Assembly: GCA_002840685.1 (NCBI GenBank)
Contig: PHBU01000002.1
Location: 1-64,000, forward strand
Direction: 5' to 3'
DNA length: 64,000 nucleotides
Origin: Chloroflexi bacterium HGW-Chloroflexi-6
Lineage (GTDB): Bacteria; Chloroflexota; Anaerolineae; Anaerolineales; Villigracilaceae
The translations under genes and the position numbers were made by a program. How positions within the stretch are numbered: the stretch's first letter is position 1; every line of letters begins with the position of its first letter. Below, piece after piece: positions 1 to 6,656 of this stretch. The notes beneath the pieces were generated by a model. The model saw only the letters and a list, made by a program, of their open reading frames with translations, ran no database searches and was not told the DNA's origin.

Positions 1-658
1 CGGTCAGGGCCAGGGAAGTCTTGCCCAAACCGGGACGGGCGGCCAGAACGTACAGGGCTCCGGCCTGGAAGTTGCCCAGGCGATGGTCGAGATCGATCAA
101 GCCGCTGGGCGTGCCGGGCAGTTCGCTGATCCGGCTGAGGGCATCGATCTGGTCGAAGGCCTGGCCGAGCGCATCCCGCAGCGGGACCAGCTGGCCACCG
201 GTTTCGCGCAAGATCGCCCCTTCGAGAGCGGCCACAGATTGTTCTGTGGCCAGGGGCAGTTCGAGCGCCTGATCGTTGGCCAGGCTGGCGATCTTGTTGG
301 CGGCGGTTAGCATCTGGCGCCGGACAGCGGCTTCGCGCACGATCTGGCCGTATGCATCGGCGTGCAGCGTGGTCGGGGTGGCGTTCAGCATCCCCACCAG
401 GATGGCTGCCCCGCCCACCTCCTCGAGCTGGCCTTGTTTTTCAAGGCTCTCGGAAACGGTTAGGATGTCGATCGGGACGCGGCGCTCGACGAGACGGGCG
501 AAGGCCTGCCAGACAAAGCGCAGGCGGTGGATATAGAAATCTTCCGCGGACAAAAACTCGGACAGTTCGATATAAACATCCGGGTTGATCAGGACCGCGC
601 CGATCACGGCTTCTTCGGCCTGGCGGCTGTGCGGGATGAGGTTGGTTTCGGTGGACAT
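1..658 (-). CDS. dnaB: Replicative DNA helicase DnaB, C-terminus cut by window edge
   Basis: Read by hand from the minus strand; it is absent from the ORF track because no stop lies inside the window. It starts MSTETNLIPHSRQAEEAVIG, the conserved N-terminal DnaB opening, and about 219 residues are visible. They cover the all-helical primase-interacting N domain, the linker and the beginning of the RecA-like motor with Walker A ARPGLGKTSLALT (usual family form ARPGxGKT). DnaB unwinds DNA at the fork as a hexamer. An AGGAG lies inside the end of the upstream Rep-like gene, whose stop is 6 bases before this ATG, so the two are likely co-translated. Next to ParA and an iteron-like array, it is probably the helicase of a plasmid-type replicon and not the chromosomal copy (inference). 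Confidence 0.93.
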   Translation of the reverse strand, partial: MSTETNLIPHSRQAEEAVIGAVLINPDVYIELSEFLSAEDFYIHRLRFVWQAFARLVERRVPIDILTVSESLEKQGQLEEVGGAAILVGMLNATPTTLHADAYGQIVREAAVRRQMLTAANKIASLANDQALELPLATEQSVAALEGAILRETGGQLVPLRDALGQAFDQIDALSRISELPGTPSGLIDLDHRLGNFQAGALYVLAARPGLGKTSLALT

Positions 659-664
659 GGTTGA

Positions 665-1624
665 TTAGCTCCTTGGTTCGAAGTCTTTGATGACGTTTTC
701 TAACGTGCTTTTGAGCGACATGGATGGTTCTTGGGATTGCTCAGTGCTGGCCAGCGTGCTGGTCATGGTTTTGAGCAGCGCGCCGGGGTGGGCCACCGTG
801 AAAGGGCTCTGGTTCCAACGCTTCCAGGAGGCCTTCAGGGCAACGTCCAGGGTGGAGTTGTATTCGATGGCGAGTTTGTTCAATTTGCGAATGCCTTTGA
901 TCCAGAGTGCATACTCCCCACCCTTTTGGCCCGGATTGGGTTTCTCAGGCGGATGCAGGTTGAAAAGCGAGACGATCAACTTTGCTCCCGATTGGCAGTC
1001 TTCGGGAAAAGCCGAGATGCGATCTTCAAGATTGAACGAAGGGCGCGCGGGCGCGTCAGCGGCCATGTTCTTAATCTCCTTTAAAGAATGGTTCTCCTTA
1101 AGCGCGGATTTTCCTTGTTCGGAATTTTCCAGATTCGGAAAAATCCGTATGTGGCTTTTTTTGTTCTGTTCAGGCGTATCTTCAGCGCCTTGTTCCGGCT
1201 CTTCAACAGGCGCACCTTCAGCGTTGGCTTCAGCCGCTTTGGCGCTTGATGGTTCAAACTGTGCCAACTGATCCGGGCTTGGAAAGACGATGTAGCGGTT
1301 GCCACCCACGAAGCGATTTTTCTTATCGCGGATCCGGTAGCGCAGCAGGACACGTTGGCCATCGATCTCCAGATTGTTGAGATGCTCCAGGGCGCGTCCG
1401 ATCGTGTCCGTATTGATGCCGGTCTCCGTCCGGATCTGTTCATAACTCGGGAAGGACTCGCCTTGCGGGTTGGCATGCAAAACGATGCACATGAAGACAC
1501 CCAGCGACGCTCCTTTGAAGTGATGTAAGTGCTGGCGAAACTGAAAGCCTATTTGCATAAACAGTACTTCTGGGCTTGCATTGGCGCCAATTCCACGCCA
1601 GGAACCTGAGAAAACTTTGAACAT
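665..1624 (-). CDS. Winged-helix replication-initiator-like protein
   Basis: A protein of 319 aa. The ORF track extends it upstream through the repeat array, but ATG at 1624 is chosen because GGAG sits 7 bases before it and the preceding in-frame residues are translated repeats. Residues about 45-110 look like a winged helix of the replication-initiator/DnaD type (SYEQIRTETGINTDTIGRAL, then a basic beta wing RYRIRDKKNRFVGGNRYIVF). The middle is acidic and low complexity. The C-terminal third (about 225-300), with a PGQKGGEYALWIKGIRKL stretch, resembles DnaD-like C-terminal segments that touch the helicase. Position directly downstream of an iteron-like array and directly upstream of dnaB supports a Rep or helicase-loading role. 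Function is inferred; no family is certain. Confidence 0.72.
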   Translation of the reverse strand: MFKVFSGSWRGIGANASPEVLFMQIGFQFRQHLHHFKGASLGVFMCIVLHANPQGESFPSYEQIRTETGINTDTIGRALEHLNNLEIDGQRVLLRYRIRDKKNRFVGGNRYIVFPSPDQLAQFEPSSAKAAEANAEGAPVEEPEQGAEDTPEQNKKSHIRIFPNLENSEQGKSALKENHSLKEIKNMAADAPARPSFNLEDRISAFPEDCQSGAKLIVSLFNLHPPEKPNPGQKGGEYALWIKGIRKLNKLAIEYNSTLDVALKASWKRWNQSPFTVAHPGALLKTMTSTLASTEQSQEPSMSLKSTLENVIKDFEPRS

Positions 1625-1744
1625 CGAGCTACTCCATGCTTGTGTTGAAAGGCAACAGGAAGGCCGCTGCGGGGCGATGTTTTGGAGCCATAGCGCGGGC
1701 ATGTGGAGAAAATTACGCGGCTCTGTGGCCTTCCTGTTAAAGGC

Positions 1745-1827
1745 GGGTATGCGGCAGGGTATGCGGTGGAATATGCGGCAGGTATGCAGCCAGGTATGCG
1801 GCGGGTATGCGGCAGCCGCATACCCAT
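1745..1827. repeat. Iteron-like array, candidate replication origin or Rep operator
   Basis: Six direct copies of a TATGCGGC-type unit (TATGC at 1748, 1760, 1772, 1783, 1795 and 1806), spaced 11-12 bases so they fall on one face of the helix. They are followed by one inverted copy (GCCGCATACCCAT, 1815-1827). The array fills the only sizeable gap of the operon, between the ParA-partner gene and the Rep-like gene. Iterons next to a rep gene are typical of theta plasmids, though usual iterons are 17-22 bp. The array could instead be an operator bound by the Rep-like protein or the 215-aa protein. Confidence 0.7.
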
Positions 1828-1878
1828 TTATGCTGCCTAAAAAACTCACATCACTTTTGACGGAAAACCCGAAATTGA

Positions 1879-2526
1879 TCATTCTGAGCGACCCGCTGCC
1901 AGCCCCGGAACGACCATCTCCGGAGTGGTATAGAGAGCCAGGTTCCCGGCCCGGTACTCGGCCAGAGCATAGGTTAGAAGGCAGGTCATCACCTGACCAA
2001 TGGTGATGTGGATAACGTGTGGCGCTGCCTTGTCTTTTTCGATATTCGGGATGGCATAGATGGTTGCGATGATTTCTTCGGGCAGGCGATAGTTGGCGTG
2101 CGGCTGTTCCTTGCTCTTTTTCTTTTTGGCCTTGCGGGGTGGGATGGAACGGGAAACCAGGCCACTGCCGGTGTGGGATTTCAACGTGGATGCAGATGAA
2201 ACCTGGATCGTAGGCATCTTGAGATAGCCTGCCTCGTACTCGGCCAGCGCGTAACGAAGCAGCTCGCGCGCAACCGCATCGGCCCCGCCCACCATCCCGA
2301 ACTCATCGCGGAAGTGGGCGGCCAAGTCCAGGACCGCACCCTGGATTTCTTGCGGCACACCTGCAAAGGTTTTGTTCTTATGTTTGGACTCCCACTTGCG
2401 GTCACGCTGGTGGGCTGGCTTGCGTCCCCGGCCTGGGGCAGGGGCGGGGGCTGGAATGCTGTGGACATGCTCCTGCGGGGCAGGAGGCAGTTCTTCTAGA
2501 AAGGAGCGGCGGGGTTGTTGGTTCAT
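1879..2526 (-). CDS. ParA-partner protein, possible centromere-binding (ParB-like role)
   Basis: A protein of 215 aa. ATG at 2526 overlaps the parA stop as TAATG, so translation is coupled; the longer ORF-track start reads back through parA. It has a Pro/Arg-rich N-terminus (residues 24-50). Two similar segments follow, each ending in YALAEY(E/R)AG (about 57-104 and 146-195), separated by a very basic linker PPRKAKKKKSKEQ. This pseudo-repeat architecture and the basic linker suggest a DNA-binding dimer-like protein. I recognise no ParB or ribbon-helix-helix family signature. Its role as the partition partner of ParA is inferred from position only; it may bind the iteron-like array just downstream. 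Confidence 0.62.
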   Translation of the reverse strand: MNQQPRRSFLEELPPAPQEHVHSIPAPAPAPGRGRKPAHQRDRKWESKHKNKTFAGVPQEIQGAVLDLAAHFRDEFGMVGGADAVARELLRYALAEYEAGYLKMPTIQVSSASTLKSHTGSGLVSRSIPPRKAKKKKSKEQPHANYRLPEEIIATIYAIPNIEKDKAAPHVIHITIGQVMTCLLTYALAEYRAGNLALYTTPEMVVPGLAAGRSE

Positions 2527-3311
2527 TATTTCGCGCTCCGAACGATCTTGGCCAGTTGGCGGTAAGCCAGGGCTGCCGGGTTTTCGGGATCGAACTCGAA
2601 CAGCGTTTGACTTTTGCCCGCGCACTCCTTCATGGCAGCCCGGTCCGGCACAACCGGCAGCAGCAGGTCATCCCTGAGCGAAGCGCGCATCTCCTCTAGG
2701 GCGGCGCGGTGCTCGCGCGGCATGAAGGCCGTCCCATCTCCGCGCACCATCGTTGGCAGGATGCCCAACACGCGCCCGGGCCAATTATGTTGCTCGCTCA
2801 GGGTGTGGGTCATCTTCATCATCGACCCGACGCCGCTCACACTCAAGGCTTCAGCCTGGCTGGGAATGATCAACAGATCAGCGGCCCAGACAGCCCGCTC
2901 CTGGATACCGGATGCCGATGGGTTGGTGTCAATGATGATGAAGTGCAGGTCGTGGCGCAGGAAACGTTCGAGTGTCAGGCGCACCCAGTCGATACCCCGG
3001 CCTGAGGCGTTGATCTGGGCCTGCGCGCCAGATAGCCCGGCACTGGCGGGCAGGAGCTGGATGCGCTCGCGTAGTGGTACAACCAGGCTTTGAACCAGGC
3101 TGGTTTCGGCAGCGCCCAAGCCAAGGGTAAGTAGATACGAGGCTGCGTCCGAGCGCGGGACGCCGAACAGGACGGTCAGGTTGGCCTGCGGGTCGAAATC
3201 CACAAGCAAAACGTTGCGGCCCAGATCGGCCAGGGCTTGGGCCAGGTGGGCCGCGCTGGTCGTTTTACCGACGCCGCCCTTGTGGTTGGAAATTGTGATG
3301 ATTTGAGTCAT
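2526..3311 (-). CDS. parA: ParA/Soj-family partition ATPase
   Basis: A protein of 261 aa starting MTQIITISNHKGGVGKTTSA, with the deviant Walker A KGGVGKTT of ParA/MinD ATPases at the very N-terminus. Switch I is VDFDPQANLT, and the Walker B-like segment is FIIIDTNPSASG followed by DLLIIPSQAEALS. There is no N-terminal HTH, as in chromosomal Soj and type Ib plasmid ParA. ATG at 3311 is preceded by GGAGG at 6 bases; the ORF-track extension is unsupported. The gene overlaps the SH3b gene upstream by 4 bases and the 215-aa gene downstream by TAATG. ParA forms ATP-dependent gradients on nucleoid DNA to segregate replicons, fitting a plasmid or plasmid-like integrated element. Confidence 0.93.
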   Translation of the reverse strand: MTQIITISNHKGGVGKTTSAAHLAQALADLGRNVLLVDFDPQANLTVLFGVPRSDAASYLLTLGLGAAETSLVQSLVVPLRERIQLLPASAGLSGAQAQINASGRGIDWVRLTLERFLRHDLHFIIIDTNPSASGIQERAVWAADLLIIPSQAEALSVSGVGSMMKMTHTLSEQHNWPGRVLGILPTMVRGDGTAFMPREHRAALEEMRASLRDDLLLPVVPDRAAMKECAGKSQTLFEFDPENPAALAYRQLAKIVRSAK

Positions 3312-3730
3312 GGGGAACCTCCACAGAGAAATCGGGAATGAACCCAACCGGTCAACGGGGCGCTGATTTCGAGCCAGTCGCCATCGCTCTGGCCGGTTGG
3401 GGTGATGGAAACGGCTTCGGAGAGAGCGCCAAGCACGGGGGCCGTTGACCCTGCTTTGGCGCGTACATTGAGATGACCATTTTTCAGGCCGGTGCAGACC
3501 TGCCACCCCGTAGGCGGGGTGGCAGTCTTTGTCATCATTGGTTTTGATGTGGGAGCAGGGTTTGTGCTTTGGGTGTGCTCTTCGCTTGAGACCTGGGTAG
3601 CTCTGACAGGGGAGAACAGGCCAACGATGGTTGGGTCGCCGATGTGGTACATGAGTGCCAGCGTTCCAACTGCGCCGCCCAGGAATGCGACCAGGGAAAT
3701 CAGAGACAGGATGTTGCTTTTGCGAGTCAT
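3308..3730 (-). CDS. Membrane-anchored SH3b-domain protein
   Basis: A protein of 140 aa. Residues about 7-30 form a single hydrophobic segment (signal anchor), followed by a Ser/Thr/Pro-rich linker. The bacterial SH3 domain spans about 75-138: the motif WQVCTGLKNGHLNVRAKAGS and the ending GDWLEISAPLTGWVHSRFL match the usual SH3_3 pattern (NVRxxPG...GWV). SH3b domains bind peptidoglycan or short peptides outside the membrane. The start ATG overlaps the stop of the unlisted ORF upstream (ATGA), and its own TGA overlaps the parA ATG (ATGA). Being embedded in a replication/partition operon is unusual; a surface or conjugation-related role is possible. Confidence 0.75.
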   Translation of the reverse strand: MTRKSNILSLISLVAFLGGAVGTLALMYHIGDPTIVGLFSPVRATQVSSEEHTQSTNPAPTSKPMMTKTATPPTGWQVCTGLKNGHLNVRAKAGSTAPVLGALSEAVSITPTGQSDGDWLEISAPLTGWVHSRFLCGGSP

Positions 3731-3996
3731 TGTGGGTCTACCTTCCGAAGTGTGGTTTTGCCGTTTTTATCGGGGGTGAAGCTTGTGCCTGGAATAATGG
3801 TCAGGGCTGCGGGCTTGCCCTGGAGCCGGATGTTCATAGTTAGTACACTGGCCTGCCGGTTGAATGCGCCCAGGGCCATCAACAGGAGCCGCACCGCTTC
3901 GTGCTCTCGCAGTGGCCGCGAGGCTCCTGTTATCTGGCGGGCCTGGATCTCTTCCGCATTCAGCCTGTGCGCCAGGGTTAGGTCGAAACCCGGCAG
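3727..3996 (-). CDS. Small unknown protein missed by the ORF track (non-ATG start)
   Basis: An open frame with protein-like composition fills the apparent gap between the membrane protein and the SH3b gene. It reads ...FDLTLAHRLNAEEIQARQ... and ends ...NGKTTLRKVDPQ-stop, with its TGA overlapping the next ATG as ATGA, like its neighbours. No in-frame ATG exists near the expected start. CTG at 3996, just after the TAG of the membrane-protein gene, would give 89 aa, and the frame stays open further upstream, overlapping that gene. The competing frame (ORF track 3767..4075) is Arg/Pro/Ala-rich and looks like a shadow. Start codon and function are unknown. Confidence 0.55.
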   Translation of the reverse strand: MPGFDLTLAHRLNAEEIQARQITGASRPLREHEAVRLLLMALGAFNRQASVLTMNIRLQGKPAALTIIPGTSFTPDKNGKTTLRKVDPQ

Positions 3997-3998
3997 GC

Positions 3999-4859
3999 CT
4001 AGGAAAAATCCGGGGCACTCTCGCCAGGTCGGGCGGCTGATTTCGGCTTTCCATGTCCGTTTGCGCCAAAGGCATGCGCGGGGGCAGGTTCGAGCATCTC
4101 CGGGATGTTCAGCGGTACAGGTGTTGGGCTGTGCGGGAGTGTTTTGCGCGGGGCGTAGGTCTTTTTGGGGGTGTGGTAGTGGCGACCCTCGATCTCAGCG
4201 ATGGCCCGGCGCAGATTCTCGTATCCATACTCGGCGGCGATCCGCCGTTCCAGTTCCAGCCGGTTGCGAGCGCTGCCCAGTACACTTTCTGCCACTTCGG
4301 CGTTGCGTTCGGCCATCTCCTGCTTGGCAACCGCCACCGCGGTCAGGCGTTTGGCCTTGATATCCGGGTGAGAATAGAAGTAGACCAGAAACAGCACTGC
4401 GTGGATCGAAAGGCTGCCTGCCAGCAGTCCGAGCAGCGCTTCGGCATTGGCAATTTGTCCGCCAACGGCAGAAAACTCAGCGATGCCGATGATCACCCCC
4501 AGGCTGAAGGAGATGGCCATGCCCAGCCAGGCCACGCCGCGCATCAGTCCGCTGGCTTTGGCGTGTTGGACCGCGATCTCCCACAGGATGAAGGGGAAGA
4601 AGGTAGCCAGCACGGCAAACCAGGCCTTCCATGCTTCGCCGGTGTTTTGCATGGCGAAGTCGTAAACGCGATATTCGCCAGCCGCGAGCAGCAAGTTTCC
4701 AGCAATGAATGCGATATTGTGGGCGTTGTTCTTGAGCCAATCTGCGATCCCAACCTGCTGAACGCCGGTTTCGAACAGGGGTTCATGCTCTACGGCGTCG
4801 ATATCCTCCGGCAGGCCTTCGAAGGGGTTGCTGATGGGTGTTGTGTAACGAGTGTCCAT
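3999..4859 (-). CDS. Four-helix membrane protein of unknown function
   Basis: A protein of 286 aa from ATG 4859, with AGGAG about 11 bases upstream; the longer ORF-track start overlaps the 222-aa gene. Four hydrophobic segments occupy about residues 40-165 (IAFIAGNLLLAAGEYRVYDF, AWFAVLATFFPFILWEIAV, LGMAISFSLGVIIGIAEFSA, LGLLAGSLSIHAVLFLVYFY). A charged, probably helical cytosolic stretch follows (about 175-225, AERNAEVAESVLGSARNRLELERRI) and then a Pro-rich tail. No family recognised. In a plasmid-like operon a membrane protein of this shape could belong to a conjugation or surface-exclusion apparatus, but nothing in the sequence proves it. Confidence 0.65.
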   Translation of the reverse strand: MDTRYTTPISNPFEGLPEDIDAVEHEPLFETGVQQVGIADWLKNNAHNIAFIAGNLLLAAGEYRVYDFAMQNTGEAWKAWFAVLATFFPFILWEIAVQHAKASGLMRGVAWLGMAISFSLGVIIGIAEFSAVGGQIANAEALLGLLAGSLSIHAVLFLVYFYSHPDIKAKRLTAVAVAKQEMAERNAEVAESVLGSARNRLELERRIAAEYGYENLRRAIAEIEGRHYHTPKKTYAPRKTLPHSPTPVPLNIPEMLEPAPAHAFGANGHGKPKSAARPGESAPDFS

Positions 4860-4873
4860 GGTTTTTTTTTCTC

Positions 4874-5542
4874 CTATTGTGTGGTTGCTGTTGTGAAAGT
4901 CAGCCATTTCGATTGCTGGCGGACAGCGAACTGGTGGTGTGCCAGCGGAATGGTGAGTGTGGTGGGGGCGGTGAGGTTGAAGAGCGTTGTGAAGTCCGAT
5001 ATTGTGCCAACAACGATCTTGGTGAAGATGGAGCGGATGCTGCAGGCGTAACCTGGCGAAGCGCTGACGACCAGGTGAAACTGCGGGGCGTTTGCCAACA
5101 ATGATAGTGAGCGGTATTCGATGTCCCAACCTGCGCCCAGGTTATCCAACAGAATGGGCAGTCTGGGCGCGGAAGGTTTCTGCATGTGGTACTGCAGGAT
5201 GTCGCCCATCCGTTTTGGGCTGACAGCGGCGGTCATCGGGTTGATGCCGTGCCAGCGCTCTGGCGTTCTGGAGACGATGACCGCGCCAATCGATGTTTGC
5301 CTGCCTGGAAATATGGCAGTTGCCGCAATCGTTCCCAACAGGGCTTGCAGGCTGGCGGCGTGGTCACCGGTGGCCAGCATGGCCGGGCTTCTGGTGATGT
5401 TGGCGATAATCGGCAGGCCGTCTGCGGCCAGGCCGAGAGCATAGGTGTTAGGGGGCTGTGTGCTAGTTTGCAGTTGTTGCAGGGAAAGCTTGGCTGCTTG
5501 TGTTTTTGTGATTGGAGTAGACAGGCGTGATATTATTTGCAT
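4874..5542 (-). CDS. Unknown protein, faint resemblance to a degenerate DNA-translocase ATPase
   Basis: A protein of 222 aa; AAGGAG lies 9 bases before the ATG, and the first 10 bases overlap the end of the 71-aa gene. The segment GLPIIANITRSPAMLATGDH followed by AASLQALLGTIAATAIF is arranged like the Walker A region of FtsK/TraG-type translocases, where a pocket loop is followed by a helix. However, the GxxGxGKS residues are missing (ATGDHAAS instead). A later hydrophobic strand, RLPILLDNLGAGWD, sits where Walker B would be. It may be an inactive relative or an unrelated protein; this is inference from pattern only. It sits between two other unknown genes of the replicon operon. Confidence 0.5.
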   Translation of the reverse strand: MQIISRLSTPITKTQAAKLSLQQLQTSTQPPNTYALGLAADGLPIIANITRSPAMLATGDHAASLQALLGTIAATAIFPGRQTSIGAVIVSRTPERWHGINPMTAAVSPKRMGDILQYHMQKPSAPRLPILLDNLGAGWDIEYRSLSLLANAPQFHLVVSASPGYACSIRSIFTKIVVGTISDFTTLFNLTAPTTLTIPLAHHQFAVRQQSKWLTFTTATTQ

Positions 5543-5748
5543 AAGTTGTGTCTCCTTCGGGAATTTATTTTGAGTTTTTCAGCAGCATCTATCTCATAAA
5601 CATCATCAAGAGCTTCAGCGAATAGTCCCGCCAGCAATGTCATGACACGATCGAAGCGACCGCGTTCAGAAGCGGTTTCGGTGCGATGGAATCTGACTTC
5701 GAATTCGCAAGTGATGATTTTTTTATACCGATAATCTACTGAGCACAT
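5533..5748 (-). CDS. Small unknown protein, first gene of the replicon operon
   Basis: A protein of 71 aa. It ends ...RRRHNLCK with its stop inside the start of the 222-aa gene (10-base overlap), which supports coupling. The middle (FDRVMTLLAGLFAEALDDVY) is predicted helical and the ends are basic. No strong ribosome binding site precedes the ATG. No family recognised. It is the first frame on the minus strand after the divergent control region holding the 18-bp palindrome. Confidence 0.45.
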   Translation of the reverse strand: MCSVDYRYKKIITCEFEVRFHRTETASERGRFDRVMTLLAGLFAEALDDVYEIDAAEKLKINSRRRHNLCK

Positions 5749-5876
5749 GGCGGTGCTTGATATTGGTGGGGGATAAGGTTGGATTCATGTTTGTATCTTG
5801 GTGTGAAAGCCGATCCGCTGGTAGAATAGAAATAGCGGCACGCAGGCGTTGAAAACGTCCGTGTGTTTTGCTGGTG

Positions 5877-5916
5877 ACGAGCGTCCGGGCTGCCAGGCTT
5901 GAAGGACGCTCGTTTT
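5877..5916 (+). terminator. Hairpin with T-run, terminator or attenuator
   Basis: Perfect 10-base arms ACGAGCGTCC and GGACGCTCGT with a 17-base loop, followed by TTTT on the plus strand. No plus-strand gene precedes it in the window, so it may end a small transcript or form in the 5' leader of the minus-strand operon. Confidence 0.4.
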
Positions 5917-5989
5917 GCAATGTGATTTGGAAAAAGAAGGATGCGGTTACATATATGCTCCAATCTCTAAATATCGCAAATATCTACTG

Positions 5990-6007
5990 CCGATAATATA
6001 TTATCGG
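5990..6007. promoter_or_regulatory. 18-bp perfect palindrome, candidate operator of the HTH regulator
   Basis: CCGATAATATATTATCGG is identical to its own reverse complement. It lies 22 bases upstream of the -35 of the HTH gene and faces the minus-strand operon. A half-site CCGATAAT recurs near 5728. A dimeric Cro/CI-like protein, such as the one encoded next door, is the natural candidate to bind it (inference). Confidence 0.6.
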
Positions 6008-6028
6008 TCAATGTGATTATAGCACCAG

Positions 6029-6058
6029 TTGTGATATTTTCAATTGTTTTGGTATCAT
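6029..6058 (+). promoter_or_regulatory. Sigma70-type promoter of the HTH gene
   Basis: TTGTGA (6029-6034), 18-base spacer, TATCAT (6053-6058), placed about 30 bases before the start codon of the HTH regulator. Confidence 0.5.
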
Positions 6059-6090
6059 GGAATATGAATTAATTATCACTGGAGTAAAAA

Positions 6091-6426
6091 ATGAGCAGCA
6101 AATTCTCAGAATGGCTGAACGAGCGCTTTTTAGAGTGGGAGCAACAGCAAGGAAAACGGCAAACTGTTTCGGCGTTTGCACGTTACTTGGATGTTCCGCA
6201 GTCATCGTTATCAAGTTGGATGGCGGGTGCTTATGTGCCTTCAGGGGAGAACTTGCTCGTACTTGCTTCGAAGCTTGGAACAGAAATTTACGACACTTTA
6301 GGTGTTTTGCGTCCCCCAATTGCTGACCCGGATATTATTTATATTGCTTCCGTTTGGAAAGAACTATCTGAAAACGATCGTTCAGAATTGCTTGCTACGA
6401 TCAAGCGAAAATTACCAAGTTCATAA
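6091..6426 (+). CDS. XRE/Cro-type HTH regulator
   Basis: A protein of 111 aa with GGAG 6 bases before the ATG. Residues about 25-70 form a Cro/CI-like helix-turn-helix: TVSAFARYLDVPQSSLSSWM fits the HTH spacing (Q/S-A-x-x-L-x-V-x-x-S-x-L-S-x-W), followed by GENLLVLASKLGTEIYDTLG as the closing helices typical of XRE proteins. The C-terminus (ELSENDRSELLATIKRKL) is a short helix, perhaps for dimerisation. It is the last gene before the tRNA-derived boundary and is transcribed away from the replicon operon, as expected for the control gene of an integrative element. Confidence 0.85.
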   Translation: MSSKFSEWLNERFLEWEQQQGKRQTVSAFARYLDVPQSSLSSWMAGAYVPSGENLLVLASKLGTEIYDTLGVLRPPIADPDIIYIASVWKELSENDRSELLATIKRKLPSS

Positions 6427-6456
6427 CCGGTTCAAATCGTTGAACCGGTCATTATT
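6426..6456 (+). terminator. Terminator of the HTH gene
   Basis: Perfect stem ACCGGTTCAA-atcg-TTGAACCGGT (6426-6449) directly after the stop codon, followed by the T-rich run CATTATTTT. Confidence 0.7.
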
Positions 6457-6556
6457 TTACTAATCACAGGTCACAAGGCTCGATTGAACCAGTGTCCCTA
6501 AGGCTACCCCAAAAACACTGGTTTTGAGGACAGAGGTTGCGAAATCAAAGTTGCAG

Positions 6557-6598
6557 CTCATAACCCGGAGGTCGCAGGTTCGAGTCCTGTCCCCGCAA
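6557..6598 (+). other. attR-like 3' half of initiator tRNA-Met
   Basis: CTCATAACCCGGAGGTC begins exactly with the CAU anticodon loop and continues with the 3' anticodon stem CCCGG, variable loop, T-arm GCAGGTTCGAGTCCTGT and acceptor strand CCCCGCAA. The CCC after the loop is the hallmark of initiator tRNA (GGG/CCC stem). The 5' side is unrelated (TTGCAG cannot pair with CCCGG), so this is not a working tRNA. Tyrosine integrases often cut in the anticodon loop, leaving the tRNA 3' half duplicated at the far end of the element. The intact tRNA would lie left of the window. An inverted repeat AACCAGTGT/ACACTGGTT (6487-6523) just inside could be an integrase arm site. Confidence 0.75.
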
Positions 6599-6609
6599 CT
6601 TTGAATTAA

Positions 6610-6635
6610 CCGTAGTCCTTCGGGCTACGGTTTTT
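6610..6635 (+). terminator. Terminator following the tRNA fragment
   Basis: Stem CCGTAGTCC-tt-cGGGCTACGG ending in TTTTT. It sits 11 bases after the tRNA acceptor end, as expected for the original terminator of the tRNA gene carried with the 3' half. Confidence 0.75.
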
Positions 6636-6656
6636 CGTTAGCCCGGTGGCCTGTGG

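Larger units (their letters stand above)
5749..6090. promoter_or_regulatory. Divergent control region of the element
   Basis: A 342-base gene-free stretch between the minus-strand replicon operon and the plus-strand HTH gene. It holds a hairpin (5877-5913, arms ACGAGCGTCC/GGACGCTCGT, followed by TTTT on the plus strand), an 18-bp perfect palindrome (5990-6007) and a good promoter for the HTH gene (6029-6058). The part echoing the palindrome half (CCGATAAT near 5728) lies just inside the 71-aa gene. The layout is that of a phage- or ICE-like regulator switch. Confidence 0.55.

Noticed and set aside
3767-4075. ORF-track 102-aa ORF as the gene between the membrane and SH3b genes
   Set aside because: Arg/Pro/Ala-rich shadow composition; the alternative frame has natural composition and couples by ATGA to the next gene.
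4053-5051. Plus-strand 332-aa ORF in the replicon operon
   Set aside because: Antisense frame with Cys/His/Gly-rich composition, no ribosome site; the minus-strand genes overlap as a coupled operon.
6480-6600. Complete tRNA at the element edge
   Set aside because: The 5' half does not pair with the 3' anticodon stem or acceptor strand; only the part from the anticodon loop onward is tRNA-like.
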